From Lamellibrachia satsuma (Eukaryota > Annelida > Polychaeta > Sabellida > Siboglinidae), in contig BSQZ01000097.1 of assembly GCA_033239005.1 (NCBI GenBank), forward strand, positions 62,001 to 126,000: a DNA stretch of 64,000 bases, given 5' to 3'. Positions 46,641 to 57,639 of this stretch are shown in pieces. The notes below the pieces were generated by a model that searched no databases, had not been told where the DNA came from, and worked only from the letters and a program-made list of their open reading frames with translations. Each line of letters starts with the position of its first letter. The stretch's first letter is position 1. The position numbers were made by a program, and so were the translations under genes.

Positions 46641-47204
46641 TACTAGCAAAAATGTCCTTTCCGTGGTTGTGCGACTGGGTCAACGAACATACCATGACTC
46701 GTGCAACTCATGTGCACACCGCTGTGTTCGTTAATCCCTGTTCATAACAAAAGACATTTTGAAATTCAAGCTTATTGCACAAAACAAAACTACCAGTTCC
46801 TCACAGACAATTAAAACTGGATTGAATTACCAAAAATGGATTGAATGAATAACTGATATTTTAGAGTGTACAATGTCATTCTTAATAATTTATACAGAGT
46901 AGACTGTTCAGCTAGTATGTAAGTTGTAAGAGAAGGAATATAGACAATTACGGTCATAAATGTGTGCACGTTAACAGGGCAACTGAGATTGCATATGCAT
47001 TGGATCAGATCACATTACGAGAAGCAGTTTCACAACGAAAAGAATCAGATACAGTACACAGATATACGTGGCTGATTTCTTAGCATAATTATGCTGGCAG
47101 ATTAAACAAATACTATCAGTCAGTGTCAAACAGAAGGCTAACATTTCTAGAATCCATCAAGCAGAAATTATATTTAGCTCGTTTGGTTATTTCTATTATA
47201 TAAA
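46641..47204. other. No recognisable feature
   Basis: Nothing supported. Confidence 0.5.
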
Positions 47205-47960
47205 TAACACAATGTTAGAATGCCAGACTCGGCTGAGGGAACCCAGGTTCAAACCCAATTGCTGAAGTATCAAAGCTTTGACAATTTTGTTCCCCCACAT
47301 TACCACAGTTCACTCAGCTGTAAATGAGTACCCAGGCAGAGACAACTGTGGAAATGTGAACGAAAAATCTTGCAGCATTGCTGAAAGCTTCCCACAGAAA
47401 TTCAAAAGGTGTTGAAATGAACTGGTCAGCCAGGGGGTGAACTGTTAAGCACGTTGAACAATCCCAAGGACTGGATACAGTGCTGTGTAAATATAAACAT
47501 ACCGTTACTTGAGGTCTTTTTACAGGTGCTGCGGCAGCCAGGAACAATTTTGGTGGACAAAGAGTGAACAATATCAAGGGTCACTTCAATCGGATCGCTC
47601 TTGCCTATCCACACTTTGTGTGTTGGTACAGGTTGGTGTCATAAGTAGACGTAACCACATTGGAAGCAGGACATTAATGGTCCTCTTGCAAATGTATTGG
47701 ATTAAGAGTGGACCAGACAACTGTAACGATGAATTGTGCGTGAGGGGAGAATGTCACATTAGATTGAGAAACTAACTTTTTCAGCTGTTCTAATAAATCA
47801 GCATTTGCACTGAGTAGTAATGGCTTATGTTTTGGTAACCAGTTTGATTTGTTTAATGTTTTTATTTATTCTTTCACTGTACATCCTTCTTGTCAAAGGA
47901 TATCTGATTTTTATGAGCATGCTGTAGTCAAGAAGAGTACTTCATTTAAATGAGCAAAAT
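47205..47960 (+). repeat. Segmental duplication E1 (partner 58925-59695)
   Basis: Nearly colinear with 58925-59695: a degenerate SINE-like head (GGTTCAAACCC B-box, CACTCAGCTGTAAATGAGTA), exon 'A', and following intron. Confidence 0.88.
47526..47631 (+). CDS. KCTD3/SHKBP1: KCTD3/SHKBP1-like exon 'A', copy 1
   Basis: 106 nt reading RNNFGGQRVNNIKGHFNRIA, LAYPHFVCWYR; acceptor CTTTTTACAG, donor GTTGGT. It ends two bases into an Arg codon completed by exon 'B' 478 bp downstream (YRMKDS), as the family's VCYRMKESSGW. This is the copy with the best downstream gene structure. Confidence 0.82.
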
Positions 47961-48108
47961 CATATGGTAAAATGCATATTGCTCAAACAGAGATATATAT
48001 GGGAGATTTTGTAATTTTCCACAGCAGAATACCAAAGTGTGGGTGTGCGAAATGTTTGATTGACGCAGATCTACAGATCGATGTAACTTGTGTGTTTATG
48101 TGAGACAG

Positions 48109-48302
48109 GATGAAGGACTCTGCGCGCTGTCAATTTTCGTGGACTAGTCCGTGTCTGAAGGATTTGATAGATCAGATGGTCCTCAATGCCAAGGTGCTCA
48201 ACACTGGCCAGGAGAACTGTAACAGGATGGTGGCCGCCACCTTCCAGTCCACTATACAGTTGTGGAGCGTAATGATCAACAATGATGGCAGCCTCATCAC
48301 AC
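48109..48302 (+). CDS. KCTD3/SHKBP1: KCTD3/SHKBP1-like exon 'B'
   Basis: 194 nt reading MKDSARCQFSWTSPCLKDLI, then QMVLNAKVLNTGQ, NRMVAATFQSTIQLWSVM and NNDGSLIT. The family has MKESSGWQLVFSSPWLD, VALNAKVxGG, KMVAVASESSIILWSVQ. The donor GTGAGA joins in phase to exon 'C' (ACA CGC AAG). Open throughout, single copy in the window. Confidence 0.88.
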
Positions 48303-48526
48303 GTGAGATAAGTCAGTCAGTGAGAAAGGTGTGTTATGAGAAAAAGGCTCTGGAGAGAATCATGTCACTGTCATAGACACCAGGTTTCTAAATGGCGCAT
48401 CATAGTCACACAACACCATGTCTGTAGAGGGGTGCTAAAATTTAGCAAATGTTGTATTGAAATGTTTTTCACATCATCAATTTATACACTGTTTATGAAA
48501 ATGTTGACCATATTCTTGAATTTATT

Positions 48527-48838
48527 CCCCATCCCCCAGGCATTACGCCTTAGGAAGCCATGAAGGCTTATATGGCCAGTGCTTAAACCTGGTTTCTGTA
48601 GTGCGAAGCAACTTAGAGTGCAGTTATACTGACTCCCTGGACGGGGCACTAGTCCATCGCAGGTACCTTCCAAACAGTGTTTGTACTCATTTGCAGCTGA
48701 GTAGACTGAGGCAAAGTAGGGTAAACGAAATTGCCTAAGCTTCGAAAACGAACCGTGCCCAATGTGGGTCTTGAACTCACAACCCTCGAATTTAGAGTCC
48801 AACACCTTAACCACTAGGCCACGGCTGCCCCCCTTAAA
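48527..48838 (-). mobile_element. tRNA-derived SINE, copy 2
   Basis: Inverted relative to copy 1. The 11-bp duplication TTGAATTTATT flanks it (48516-48526 and 48839-48849). The head reads GCAGCCGTGGCCTAGTGGTT, an A-box, with B-box TGAGTTCAAGACC. Longer than copy 1 by an extra segment after the tRNA-like part. Confidence 0.9.
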
Positions 48839-48884
48839 TTGAATTTATTAAACATAATTTTTTTTACCAAACTAACGGTGCTTT

Positions 48885-49830
48885 TCCTCTTTGTTCACTG
48901 TTATTCATGATTTAGGGTCAGGTAAAATATTGTCGAGGCACTCTTTCTGTTGTTTCTTTCCATACTTTTCTATCGGCCATCCCCTCTCCATCTTTCATCT
49001 TCCCCTGATCTTCTCGTATCCCACCTCACGCAGTCCTTCGATCTTAGCTATTCGCTTCCCCTTTTCTTGCATCCTTGATGTGTTTCCATCTCTCTCTTCC
49101 ACTCTCTTTACTATTTTGTCTGCATCCATCCTTACCATGTGGCATGTGGCCTGCCCATCTCACCTTGCTTCTCACCAATATTTCTGTTCAGCTGTCCTGT
49201 TGCATCCCATCTTTCCTCAGGTCGTTCATCCTTCTTTCATCAACCCTCTTGTTTTCTGATTATTCGACGAAACCAGAACCAAACTTGCAGCTGCTGTTGT
49301 TGTTCTGTCAACGCCACTGTCTCCAGATACAGATACAGGCATGCTGGTGTAACGCAAGCTCTCAGGAGTTTCCTTTTCAGCTTTTTCAAAATGTTTCTGT
49401 CCAACATGACTCCCTCTACCTTTCCCCGAGCATTCGCACCCTGTTGTATCCGACATCGCATTTCTACCTCTGCATGCCCATCCTCATTAACCATTCCTCC
49501 AAGTTACACAAAACCATCCACTTGGTTGATCTCCTTATCATCCAAACTAATGATCAAGTCCTCTCTCTGATGTCAAACCCACATCACTTATGTCTTCTCC
49601 CGGCTCATTCTCAGTCCCGGCTTTTTGAACACCCCCTTCCATTCCTCCAACACTTCCTGTAGTTTTTGTTTGTTGTCTGCTATCATGGTTAGACAGTTTG
49701 CATACATCACCTTCCTGAGAACATCCTTCATGGTGATCTTCTTGCTGATTAGTGCTAGCACCATTATAAACAGTAAAGGGTCACTTCCTTGCCTCTAACC
49801 GATGTTAACTGGAAACTCTTCCAACAAACC
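48885..49830 (-). mobile_element. Degenerate LINE, C-terminal region
   Basis: Minus-strand fragments (KQKLQEVLEEWKGVFKKPGL, MWVGHQRE, MVNEDGHAEVEMRCRIQQGA, MLDRNILKKLKRKLLRACVT) match the family of the fragment at 42541-44190. Many stops and frameshifts. Confidence 0.7.
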
Positions 49831-49900
49831 AGAACCAATCACAACCCTTCTTTTTGTTCTCATGAACAGGACAGGTCTGGGCGTTGCACGCCTTGACACA

Positions 49901-51922
49901 TACCTACCTACCTACCTATCCTCTTCGGGCCCAGTGGCCCATAAAGCCGAAGTGAATCTCCTCCATCTTGTTCTGTCAGCTGCTACACGTCTGGCTTCGT
50001 TCCAGCTATTCCACCCCAGTATACGTCTTTCATTTTCAATAGTTGATCACCACGTTGTCTTTGGTCGCCCAACCTTTCTTTTACCTTCAGGCGTCCAGGT
50101 CAGTGCAGTCTCACAATTGCTGTTCTTCTCCATTCGTAGGATATGTCCTACCCACTTCCATCTTCTTATCTTGACCTCAATGCTGATTGTCTTCAATTTT
50201 GTTTTTGCCAGAATATCTCGATTTGATACAACGTATGGCCATCGAATTTGTAGGATTCGTCTTAAACACTTGAACAAAAATGTATCTAACTTTCTGTTGT
50301 CTCCTTCGTTAATTTTCCATGTTTCACTTCCATACAACAACACTGGTTTAACAAGTGTGTTAAAAAGCCTCAATTTCGATCTCAATGTGTATATATTTGA
50401 ACTCCATATCTGCTTTAGTTTCATGAAGGATACCCTCGCTTTACAAATTCTGTTAACAATATCATCGCCGCCTCCTCCTTGCTTACTAACGTTCGCACCA
50501 AGGTAGTTATACTTGTCCACTTCCTTTAGCTCTTGATCATCGATTAGTATTCTGTTTTCGCACTTGCTGTTTATCCTCAATATTTGAGTTTTCTTTTTAT
50601 TTATTCTTAGTCCTGTCCTTGCTGCAAATTGATTCAGTTGTCTTGTCTTTGTTTGCATGTGTGTGTAGCATGATGACATGAGTGCTATGTCGTCGGCAAA
50701 GTCCAGGTCCTCTAGTTTTGACGTGAAGTTCCATCTTATTCCTGTTTTGTTTCCCGCTGTTGTGTTTCTCATTATCCAGTCCACTACTATCAAGAAGATA
50801 AATCCAGACATTACATCTCCTTGTTTAACTCCAGTGTTGACCTTGAACCACTCAGATTCCTCACCTTCGTCTAACACTACACATTCACTATCTTCGTATA
50901 ACATATGTACCATGTGGATTATCTTGCATGGAATTCCATAGCTCTCCATAATTTTCCATAGACTCTCCCGGTGCACTGAGTCAAATGCTTTTTCAAAATC
51001 CACAAACGTGATGTATAGAGTTGCTTGCCATTCCACTACCTGTTCTATAATATTTCGTAAAATAAATATCTGTTCTACTGTGCCTCTCCCACTTCTGAAA
51101 CCTGCTTGTTCGTCTCTCAACTTGCTGTTAACTCCATCTCTTATTCTGTCAATGAGTACTCTTCCGAATACTTTACTAGGAACAGATGTCAAAGTAATTC
51201 CTCTCCAATTCCCGCACTCTGTCAGGTCACCTTTCTTCGGTATTTTAACGATCAGTCCCTGCTTCCACGTTTTTGGCACTTTCTCTTGTTCCCAAAATGT
51301 TCTGAATAATTTGACAAGCCATTTCTCTGTTGTATTCATGTCTGCTTTTAATAATTCTGCTGTAATTTCGTCCTTGCCCCCTGCTTTCCCGTTTTTCATC
51401 TTCCTTAGCGCTGTTCTAATTTCTGCCTTTGTTATTGGGTCAGTGCTGATTTCGTTTATGATCGGATCTATCTCCACATCTGTTACAGGGTCAGCAGGTA
51501 TAGGTCTATTAAGGATTTCCTCAAAGTGTTCTTTCCATCGCTTCCTTCTGGCCAATCCTTCCGTTATTAAGTTTCCACCTTTGTCTTTCACTGCATTTGT
51601 TGTCTTACGTTTGTCATTACTGAGGGTTTTTTTAATATCATATACTTCTTTCATTCTTCCATTATGTGCTGCTTCCTCTGCTTCCATGGCAAGGTGGTCG
51701 ACCCACTTCCTCTTGTCTTGTCTCAAGCTCTTCTTCACTTCTTTGTCTTTACACCTATATTTATCCATGTAATTCTGCTTAATCCTGTCTGACTTTGTCT
51801 GCTCGATGTTGTTCTTCAGTCGTTTTCTCTCTTCTACTAACTCCCACGACTCCTTGCTGATCCATGGTTTTTGCCCTTTCTTTTTGTACCCCAGTACTTC
51901 TTGAGCTGTTTCTTTGTATGTT
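49901..51922 (-). mobile_element. 5'-truncated RTE-like LINE, young copy
   Basis: Flanked by the 9-bp duplication CTTGACACA (49892-49900 and 51923-51931). Ends in the same GGATAGGTAGG tail as the element at 31.6-34.9 kb and is extremely similar to it. It inserted inside a 77-bp exon-end repeat unit, so the array predates it. Confidence 0.92.
50047..51922 (-). pseudogene. RTE-like reverse transcriptase, open for most of its length
   Basis: The LINE-encoded part of a 651-codon frame with the complete reverse transcriptase (KNGKAGGKDEI, DEQAGFRSGRG, FVDFEKAFDSVHRESLW, VKQGDVMSGF, LDFADDIALM) and C-terminal domain (LLYGSETWK, VGRPKTTW). The stop at 50047-50049 replaces an Arg codon (CGA) present in the longer copy; after it the frame continues to the normal end. 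The endonuclease is lost by 5' truncation. The position that is TAA in the longer copy is Glu here. Confidence 0.92.
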
Positions 51923-51931
51923 CTTGACACA

Positions 51932-52571
51932 GAACTACCAGTTAAATCTATCACAGTGGCTGTGCTCGGTAGGACAGGCAATGTCGGGGTGTGGCATTCC
52001 ATGGCACAGAACTGGAACGTAATTCACTCACGGTGGCTGTACTCGGAAAAAGAGGCAAGGTCGTTGTGTGGCATGCCATGGCACATATCTGGCAGGTAAT
52101 TATCTCATGGTGGCTGTACTCTGTAGGAAAGCAAATTCGGGGTGTGGCATGTCATGGCACAGAACTGGCACATAATTCTCTCACGATGGCTGTAATCGGT
52201 ATTAGAGGCAAGATCGTTGTGTGGCATGTCATAGCACAGATCTGGCAGGTAATTCTCTCACGGTGGCTGTACTCAGTAGGACAGGCAAGATCGGGGTGTT
52301 TTATGCCATGACACAAAACTGGCAGGTAATTCTATTAAGGTCGCTGTACTCAGGAGGAGAGGCAAGGTCGGGGTGTGGCATGCCATGGCACAGAACTGCC
52401 AGTTAATTCTCTCAAGGTGGCTATACTCCGTAGGACAGGTAATGTCGGGGTGTGGCATGCCATGACACAAAACTGGCAGGTAATTATCTTATGGTGGCTG
52501 TACTCAGCAAGACAGGCAAGGCTTTTTGTGTCGCATGCCGTTACAGAGAACTGGCAGGTAAGTCAGATAAA
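51932..52571 (+). repeat. 77-bp array built from a WD40 exon end and its splice donor
   Basis: Eight units of about 77 bp from 51969, plus a half unit continued on the far side of the LINE (about 49845-49891). Each has GACAGGCAAGGTCGGGGTGT, a TGGCATGCCATG(A/G)CACA step, GAACTGGCAG and a donor-like GTAATT or GTAAGT. The coding part is TGKVGVWHAMTQNWQ, the end of exon 'C'. The last unit has a consensus donor (CAG|GTAAGT at 52558) and joins in phase to the next exon. The 5' half of exon 'C' is absent here. Confidence 0.92.
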
Positions 52572-52826
52572 TAAAACGCAGTTTGCATGCTATTTTTACA
52601 ATAGAAAGTAAGAAAATATTAATAGCATACTGTGTTATATCCGTCCAAGATAATTTGTTAGTTAAACTGTTACTTTATTAACCATGACATAACCAGGATT
52701 GACGTAAACACTTGTTCATGTTGTGCTCTTTGGGGAATGTAGTATCATTCATTCAACTTCTGCAGAGGAAATGTATCAAACCCGTAGAAATGTGCAAAGA
52801 CTGCACATATTACTGTTCTGTTGTAG

Positions 52827-52915
52827 GTACAGGACATGGTTTAAGTGACAAGGTATGACACGGTTGGGTCATTATCTATTCCTAGGTGGTAACAAAGGAT
52901 TGATATGCTACGTAG
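52827..52915 (+). pseudogene. KCTD3/SHKBP1: KCTD3/SHKBP1-like exon after the WD40 'C' exon, damaged
   Basis: After TGTTCTGTTGTAG it reads VQDMV, stop (TAA 52842-52844), VTRYDTVGS, then in the next frame GGNKGLICYV. The family has VQDVVPITSYDTAGS and LLGCNNGSIYYI. So there is one nonsense codon at the Pro position and a one-base insertion; the exon is 89 nt instead of 88. Donor GTAGGT. Confidence 0.82.
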
Positions 52916-52954
52916 GTAGGTGGTGTAAGACTATGAAAAGGGCAGGCAAAACCC

Positions 52955-53240
52955 GCGTTGCCGCTTTTGAGGTGCGATGCTATAGAAGGTGGTTGTTTAT
53001 TGGCTGGATTAAAAGAAATGACTATATCAGTAAAATCGAAAACAATTGTTGACTATTGAGAAAAGCGGTGACAAGAAAGCTTGGGTACATTGGCCACATT
53101 ACAAGGAAGAAAATGTTTGATGGACGGTTCCCCATTTGACCCTCCATGTACGTCAGAAGGGGAATAGGACACAACAGACAGACCATCATAAACTTCTTTA
53201 TATGTTAGATAGAATACACAGAATATGTGTATGCAGCCAT
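52955..53240 (+). mobile_element. LINE fragment, reverse transcriptase C-terminus
   Basis: Reads VRCYRRWLFIGWIKRNDYIS, then LLRKAVTRKLGYIGHITRKK across a stop. This resembles WCYRRMLRISWxDxxxNxEV and RQLxxxGHIxRR of other LINEs. It lies in the intron between two KCTD3/SHKBP1-like exons. Confidence 0.6.
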
Positions 53241-53289
53241 TGAAAACTAAAGCTGATTGAGTGTTGTTGTTTCTGCATCCTACCTACAG

Positions 53290-53379
53290 ACATGCAGAAG
53301 TTTCCGCTGCTTATGAAAGAGAGATACCATAGTAGGGACCGTGTCACATACCTCAGTGTCTATCTCGCCCCCACAACCG
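53290..53379 (+). CDS. KCTD3/SHKBP1: KCTD3/SHKBP1-like exon 'D'
   Basis: 90 nt reading DMQKFPLLMKERYHSRDRVT, then YLSVYLAPTT. The family has DMQKFPLRMKDNDLL and, further on, ALSVYLTPKTS; about eight residues in the middle are absent. The acceptor CCTACCTACAG and donor GTGAGT are intact, with matching phases on both sides. Confidence 0.88.
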
Positions 53380-53572
53380 GTGAGTCTCCCTGCTTGCTAC
53401 ATTTGACTACAATGTTAGAAATAAAAGTTACGAATACTGACTAATTCATAGAAACTACATTTAAGACTAACGTCTCATTTAGATGTGTTGATTATATTTG
53501 TTATGCTAATGTGCAAGTTGCTCCTTTGAAGCAGGGCTGTTTTGGTATTGTACATTGCTTGACTGTTTTCAG

Positions 53573-53742
53573 CCCTGAGTGGAAAATGTATTGAGATAGC
53601 CTACTGGACAATTTCGGGAGCTGCGCAGGTGATTCTACAGCAACCAGAGTCAGTTGGACAGTGCCACAGCTCTTCCAGATGTTCTCTGTACACATAAATC
53701 CCATCACCAAGATGATGTTGTCAACGAAGCATTGCGTCTCTG
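53573..53742 (+). pseudogene. KCTD3/SHKBP1: KCTD3/SHKBP1-like exon with one-base deletion
   Basis: Reads ALSGKCIEIAYWTISGAAQV, ILQQPESVGQ, then in the next frame PQLFQMFSVHINPITKMMLS, TKHCVS. The family has [40 protein letters not shown]. A single missing base after GGACAGTG separates the frames. Acceptor CTGTTTTCAG, donor GTAGGT. Confidence 0.85.
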
Positions 53743-54046
53743 GTAGGTCCAATTCTCAAGTATATTTCTATGGAAAATATTAAAATATACCTGGAAAAGC
53801 TTTATTTTATGATGATGACCATGCCACGTTTATGGTTTGATTTTTAGTGGGCCATCAATTACATATACTGTGATATCCTCAGTTATATAAAATATAGAAA
53901 TAAAAGCTTGGTTTCCTTTTCAAGTAATCCAAATTGAAGCATTGATTATGATCATATCAGCTTTTGTTTGATATGACGCGGCTTATCAGTATCAAGTCCT
54001 TGAATAATGCAAAGTGAATCACTGTAGCTCACTGGTGTGTTTGCAG

Positions 54047-54175
54047 TGTGCTCTGAGTACAAACATGTACATACGTGGAACGTGACCTGATTCCTTGGCA
54101 TGACCAGCACACAGCCCGGCTCAGTGGCCTTGGCATCATTCAAGTTTATCTCCATACAGAGGGTGGAACCACACC
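54047..54175 (+). pseudogene. KCTD3/SHKBP1: KCTD3/SHKBP1-like exon 'G' with in-frame TGA
   Basis: Reads VCSEYKHVHTWNVT, stop (TGA 54088-54090), FLGMTSTQPGSVALASFKFI. The family has [35 protein letters not shown]; the stop replaces Arg (CGA). The acceptor GTGTTTGCAG is good. A donor in the right phase is not visible. Confidence 0.85.
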
Positions 54176-54384
54176 TTCAGTATATCCACAGTAACAACTT
54201 TGGTAAGTCACATTGACAGGATCTAGAATTACAATAATTATATATTTCAGTAAATTAGATTATATATTAAGTTACGTAATAATTTTTTTTATTGGAAAAC
54301 TGGGCACCCCTTTTTTGTGAAACTGGGTCCGCCCGTTATGAGAAGAAGAATGTTGTTATTTAGGAAAAGAAATAAAATTCACAT

Positions 54385-55670
54385 TCGAGGAGCCACCTAA
54401 AAAATTGCATTTAATCAAGTTACTGAACCAGCAAATTACATTGTTCACTGATATTATAATAACTTACTATCAACTAACCGTAATTCAATTATACGCTTTC
54501 ATCTGCAAAGACAGCCGAAAATCAACTTCAGTAATTGGACAATTTGCAGACATGATGTGTGTAATGCAGTAGCAGAACAATATCCAGGATATACTTCTGA
54601 AGAGATATTGTCTCATCAACAGTATTTCTGGAATATTGTCCGTGGAGTTAATGATGAGATATTGTCCAGATAATATTGGTAGGTATACAATCAGAGAGAT
54701 GATAACTTATATGAATCCTACATTCCGTGTTTGTGCGACTGGGTCAGCGAACATACAATGACTCGTGCAACTCTTCTGCGCACCGCCGCTTTCGGGGCAT
54801 TGTTTTTGGAATTACATGCATTCTGGTTATATGGTTATATTGAGTAGGATAACTTATTACTATTTTCTGAATTGTATCACATGTAAACAAAGGAAAGAGG
54901 CATTTGTTTTAATTTTACAATGACACTAAACATTCAAACACTACCACAGCCAGTCACTGTGGAAATACGTGCATATAACACTTTTATAACATTTCACCAA
55001 TTTATGAATTGGAAGGTATATTTTATGTGCTAACTCCATTTTTACTTGACAACTGTTATAGCCTGTGTACTATCATAATATTTGCATGTGTGTATGTATG
55101 TATTATTATTCAGGCAATGTTTATATGGAAGAACCAATATGGTACATAACTCCTTATTTCGGTATTTTATGCATGGTTAGAGGTTTAACATTCAACTTGT
55201 TGCTGCGGTCGATCAGAATCGTCCAGGCATGACATATATTTGATGTCCTCGACAGTCAAAAGAACACAATGCCATGGTTAGGCAACCTAAATTGACTTTG
55301 CCATGTACTGTCAGGGCGATCAAACATGACAAAACTAAAAACACGGGGGAAGGAGTTGTAGACCGAACTGCCCCAGGTATACGGGTGGCTGTCTTGCCCC
55401 ATGGGTGCACCAAGATGACTTTTTGGGGTATTTTTACTGCTGCAAATGTTCATCCTTTTATGGTCGTCGGCACACTGCTTCAAATGTTCATCCTGTCATT
55501 CCACTATTATTCAACAGATGTGTATATAGATGTAATGTTTGGTCGAGTTAGAATTATATATATTTTTGGAATGGAACCATTGGTTGATTCAGACAGAAAA
55601 GGAAGCTATTTAATTAGACAGGTTTTCTTACACCTATGTGTAACAATATATTTGTAAATTGTGTTTGTAA
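54385..55670 (+). repeat. Segmental duplication F1 (partners 59700-60950, 45960-46640)
   Basis: Long, highly similar direct repeat. It includes the exon-like ORF at 54550, a conserved TGCGACTGGGTCAGCGAACA block, and a 127-codon ORF (55274-55657) that is frameshifted in the partner. Confidence 0.9.
54550..54678 (+). CDS. Exon-like ORF conserved in three copies, function unknown
   Basis: Bounded by AATTTGCAG and GTAGGT. One frame reads HDVCNAVAEQYPGYTSEEIL, SHQQYFWNIVRGVNDEILSR and then TAA. The copy at 59843-59971 is near identical and the older copy at about 46130-46248 keeps AVEEQYPGYS and DEQYF. I do not recognise a family. Confidence 0.4.
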
Positions 55671-55696
55671 CATATTCACATGGCCTGCATTAACAG

Positions 55697-55882
55697 AAAC
55701 TGTAGAAAATTTGTCCCATTCATTTATTGGCCTTTGGGAGGATGAAATGACGACGTCTGTTAATATCATTCCAGACACAATGGGTCAGCTGTGGACTCCA
55801 TCTCTCGTGAGTAGGATATCACCACGAAGAAGTGAGTTGGTTGTGGTGCATCCATCAGCTGAGATTTTCCCAGAAGCATATG
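55697..55882 (+). CDS. Possible KCTD3/SHKBP1-like exon 'H'
   Basis: 186 nt bounded by TGCATTAACAG and GTAAGT. One frame reads ETVENLSHSFIGLWEDEMTT, SVNIIPDTMGQLWTPSLVS. It aligns loosely with the family's [26 protein letters not shown], then LFVRLSS. Order and orientation fit the preceding exons, but identity is low. Confidence 0.45.
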
Positions 55883-55889
55883 GTAAGTG

Positions 55890-56539
55890 AGCAAGGAATA
55901 TATATTTAGATTTCATTAGTTTATTCTGTTCTGTGATCATGTGCTGGAGCTTCCTTAGCTAATTTAGGTGAAAATTAATTAATTTGCTTTTGCTATAATT
56001 GATGAAACCATGAAAGAGACGTATCACGTTCCATCTAATCGTATTGTAGCGCCTTTGTTTTTAAAGACGTCTGTCCAGATATACAGATTATTGTCGGTTT
56101 CATGTGAAGTCTCTCAATCCCGCTCAGCCTAAAAAATTGTATTGCAATTAGACTGAATTAATATTACACCATTAATTATTTCAATACTATGCGGGAAAGT
56201 TCATTTTGGCAAAAGTGTTCCCTGTACGTGAAAACGCCCACATACAAATGTATTTATTATTACCTTTGTTACATTTAATGTATGCAAATGTTATAACTTA
56301 TTATATAATTTAAAAAATAACGTTGCAGTCGGGGGTCCAACAAAATGAAGATATTGCCACATGGTTTCTCCTGGAAGTGTTTAAGGACAATCAGTGCATA
56401 CTGTTCTGGCGACACAGCACATGATCAAGTGTTGACTGAATTTATACCATTCAGTGAACCATGTGTAGGTGTTAAATTTATTATTGACCAGACTTGAGCG
56501 GATCTACGCACTGGGTAGTGGGTCCAGGATGTGTATGGA
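55890..56539. other. No recognisable feature
   Basis: Nothing supported. Confidence 0.5.
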
Positions 56540-56810
56540 AGGAGACAATTTCCTTGCTGAAGCTATCTGCTGCATTTGATACCATTGGTCACAGGACAAC
56601 TTGTTAAAAGTGTGTCAATATGGTGTGGCATATCTGGAACAGAGCTGGTTCTCATAATATTTAACTGATAGATACAAAAGAATGAAGATAGCGAATTGTT
56701 TCTCAGCTGCCCTCCCTACTTCACGTAATGTTCCTCAGGGTGTTTCACTCTCTACGCTACTCTACTTGGCTCAGTTATCCAACGTCACACAATCAAAACG
56801 TGTGGAAAGC
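56540..56810 (+). mobile_element. LINE reverse transcriptase fragment
   Basis: Pieces in shifted frames: LKLSAAFDTIGH, then DRYKRMKIANCFSA, RNVPQGVSLSTLLYLAQ. LSAAFDTIDH and GVPQGSVLGPLLF are core motifs of jockey/CR1-type reverse transcriptases. Confidence 0.65.
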
Positions 56811-57560
56811 ATTAGCTTAACAGTGTCACCTGGCTGTTCTTCGAAGAGAACAAATTTGCATGTGCGCTGGAGTGCCATAAAACACTAATATTATATAGCC
56901 TTTTTGTTTTGGGAGTGACGTAGAATGATGTAATGAAAGCATTGATTTACTAAAATGCAAGGAAGGACATCAACATAATAATTGACATGTAATTGATTAC
57001 GGATTGACAGACGTTTGCTACGATGACAATAAAACTGATGCCGATTGACCAACTAATGCGAATCGAGAATAATAACCTTTATCTGAATATGTAATGATTG
57101 ATGTTCTTTTGTTTAAAAAATAAGAGACCAATGACGTGAGTGACACTTAGCATTATCTGCTATTTGGTTGGACCTCCTATCGGTCGGTGGAGAGACCAAT
57201 CCACAGTCACCGAGTATCTTATGGTTGCTTATCGAGCAGCTCTCAGGGGAGAGATTTGTCGGCCCCCAGATCATTGTGCAGTTCTCCACCCAAACTACTA
57301 ACAATCCCTATATGTTGAGCTTGCAACACTTATTACAACACGTCTACCCGTTTATATAGTATGTACACCCTGTTTAGATGAATGTGTGGTGTGAACTCTT
57401 GAAACATGTTCACTTTACATTTAATTGACATAACAAATACTCATTAAACAATTTAGTTAATTAGAATGTTTTTTATATGGCATAGTTCATGTTGTAATGC
57501 AGCAAAGTGTATAACATGCATAAATAATATTACTAGTCTATGTTATTGATATTGAATTAT
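56811..57560. other. No recognisable feature
   Basis: Short ORFs only; nothing recognised. Confidence 0.5.
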
Positions 57561-57582
57561 GCATATCTAGTGGTGAAAATTA

Positions 57583-57618
57583 TGCGCATGCGCCGGAAGT
57601 GATCACTCTAAGATGGCG
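57583..57618 (+). promoter_or_regulatory. Candidate TATA-less promoter: NRF1, ETS and YY1 motifs
   Basis: TGCGCATGCGCC (57583-57594) is an NRF1 site, CCGGAAGT (57593-57600) an ETS site and AAGATGGCG (57610-57618) a YY1 site, packed in 36 bp and all in the orientation usual for housekeeping promoters. The YY1 motif includes an ATG that opens MASTRTLAV before a stop, possibly a first exon with a GTGTAA donor. I cannot identify the gene it would serve. Confidence 0.55.
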
Positions 57619-57639
57619 TCTACTAGAACGTTGGCCGTG

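Noticed and set aside
55274..55657. 127-codon ORF in segment F1 as a gene
   Set aside because: Its partner in segment F2 is frameshifted and I recognise no domain, so coding status is unsupported.
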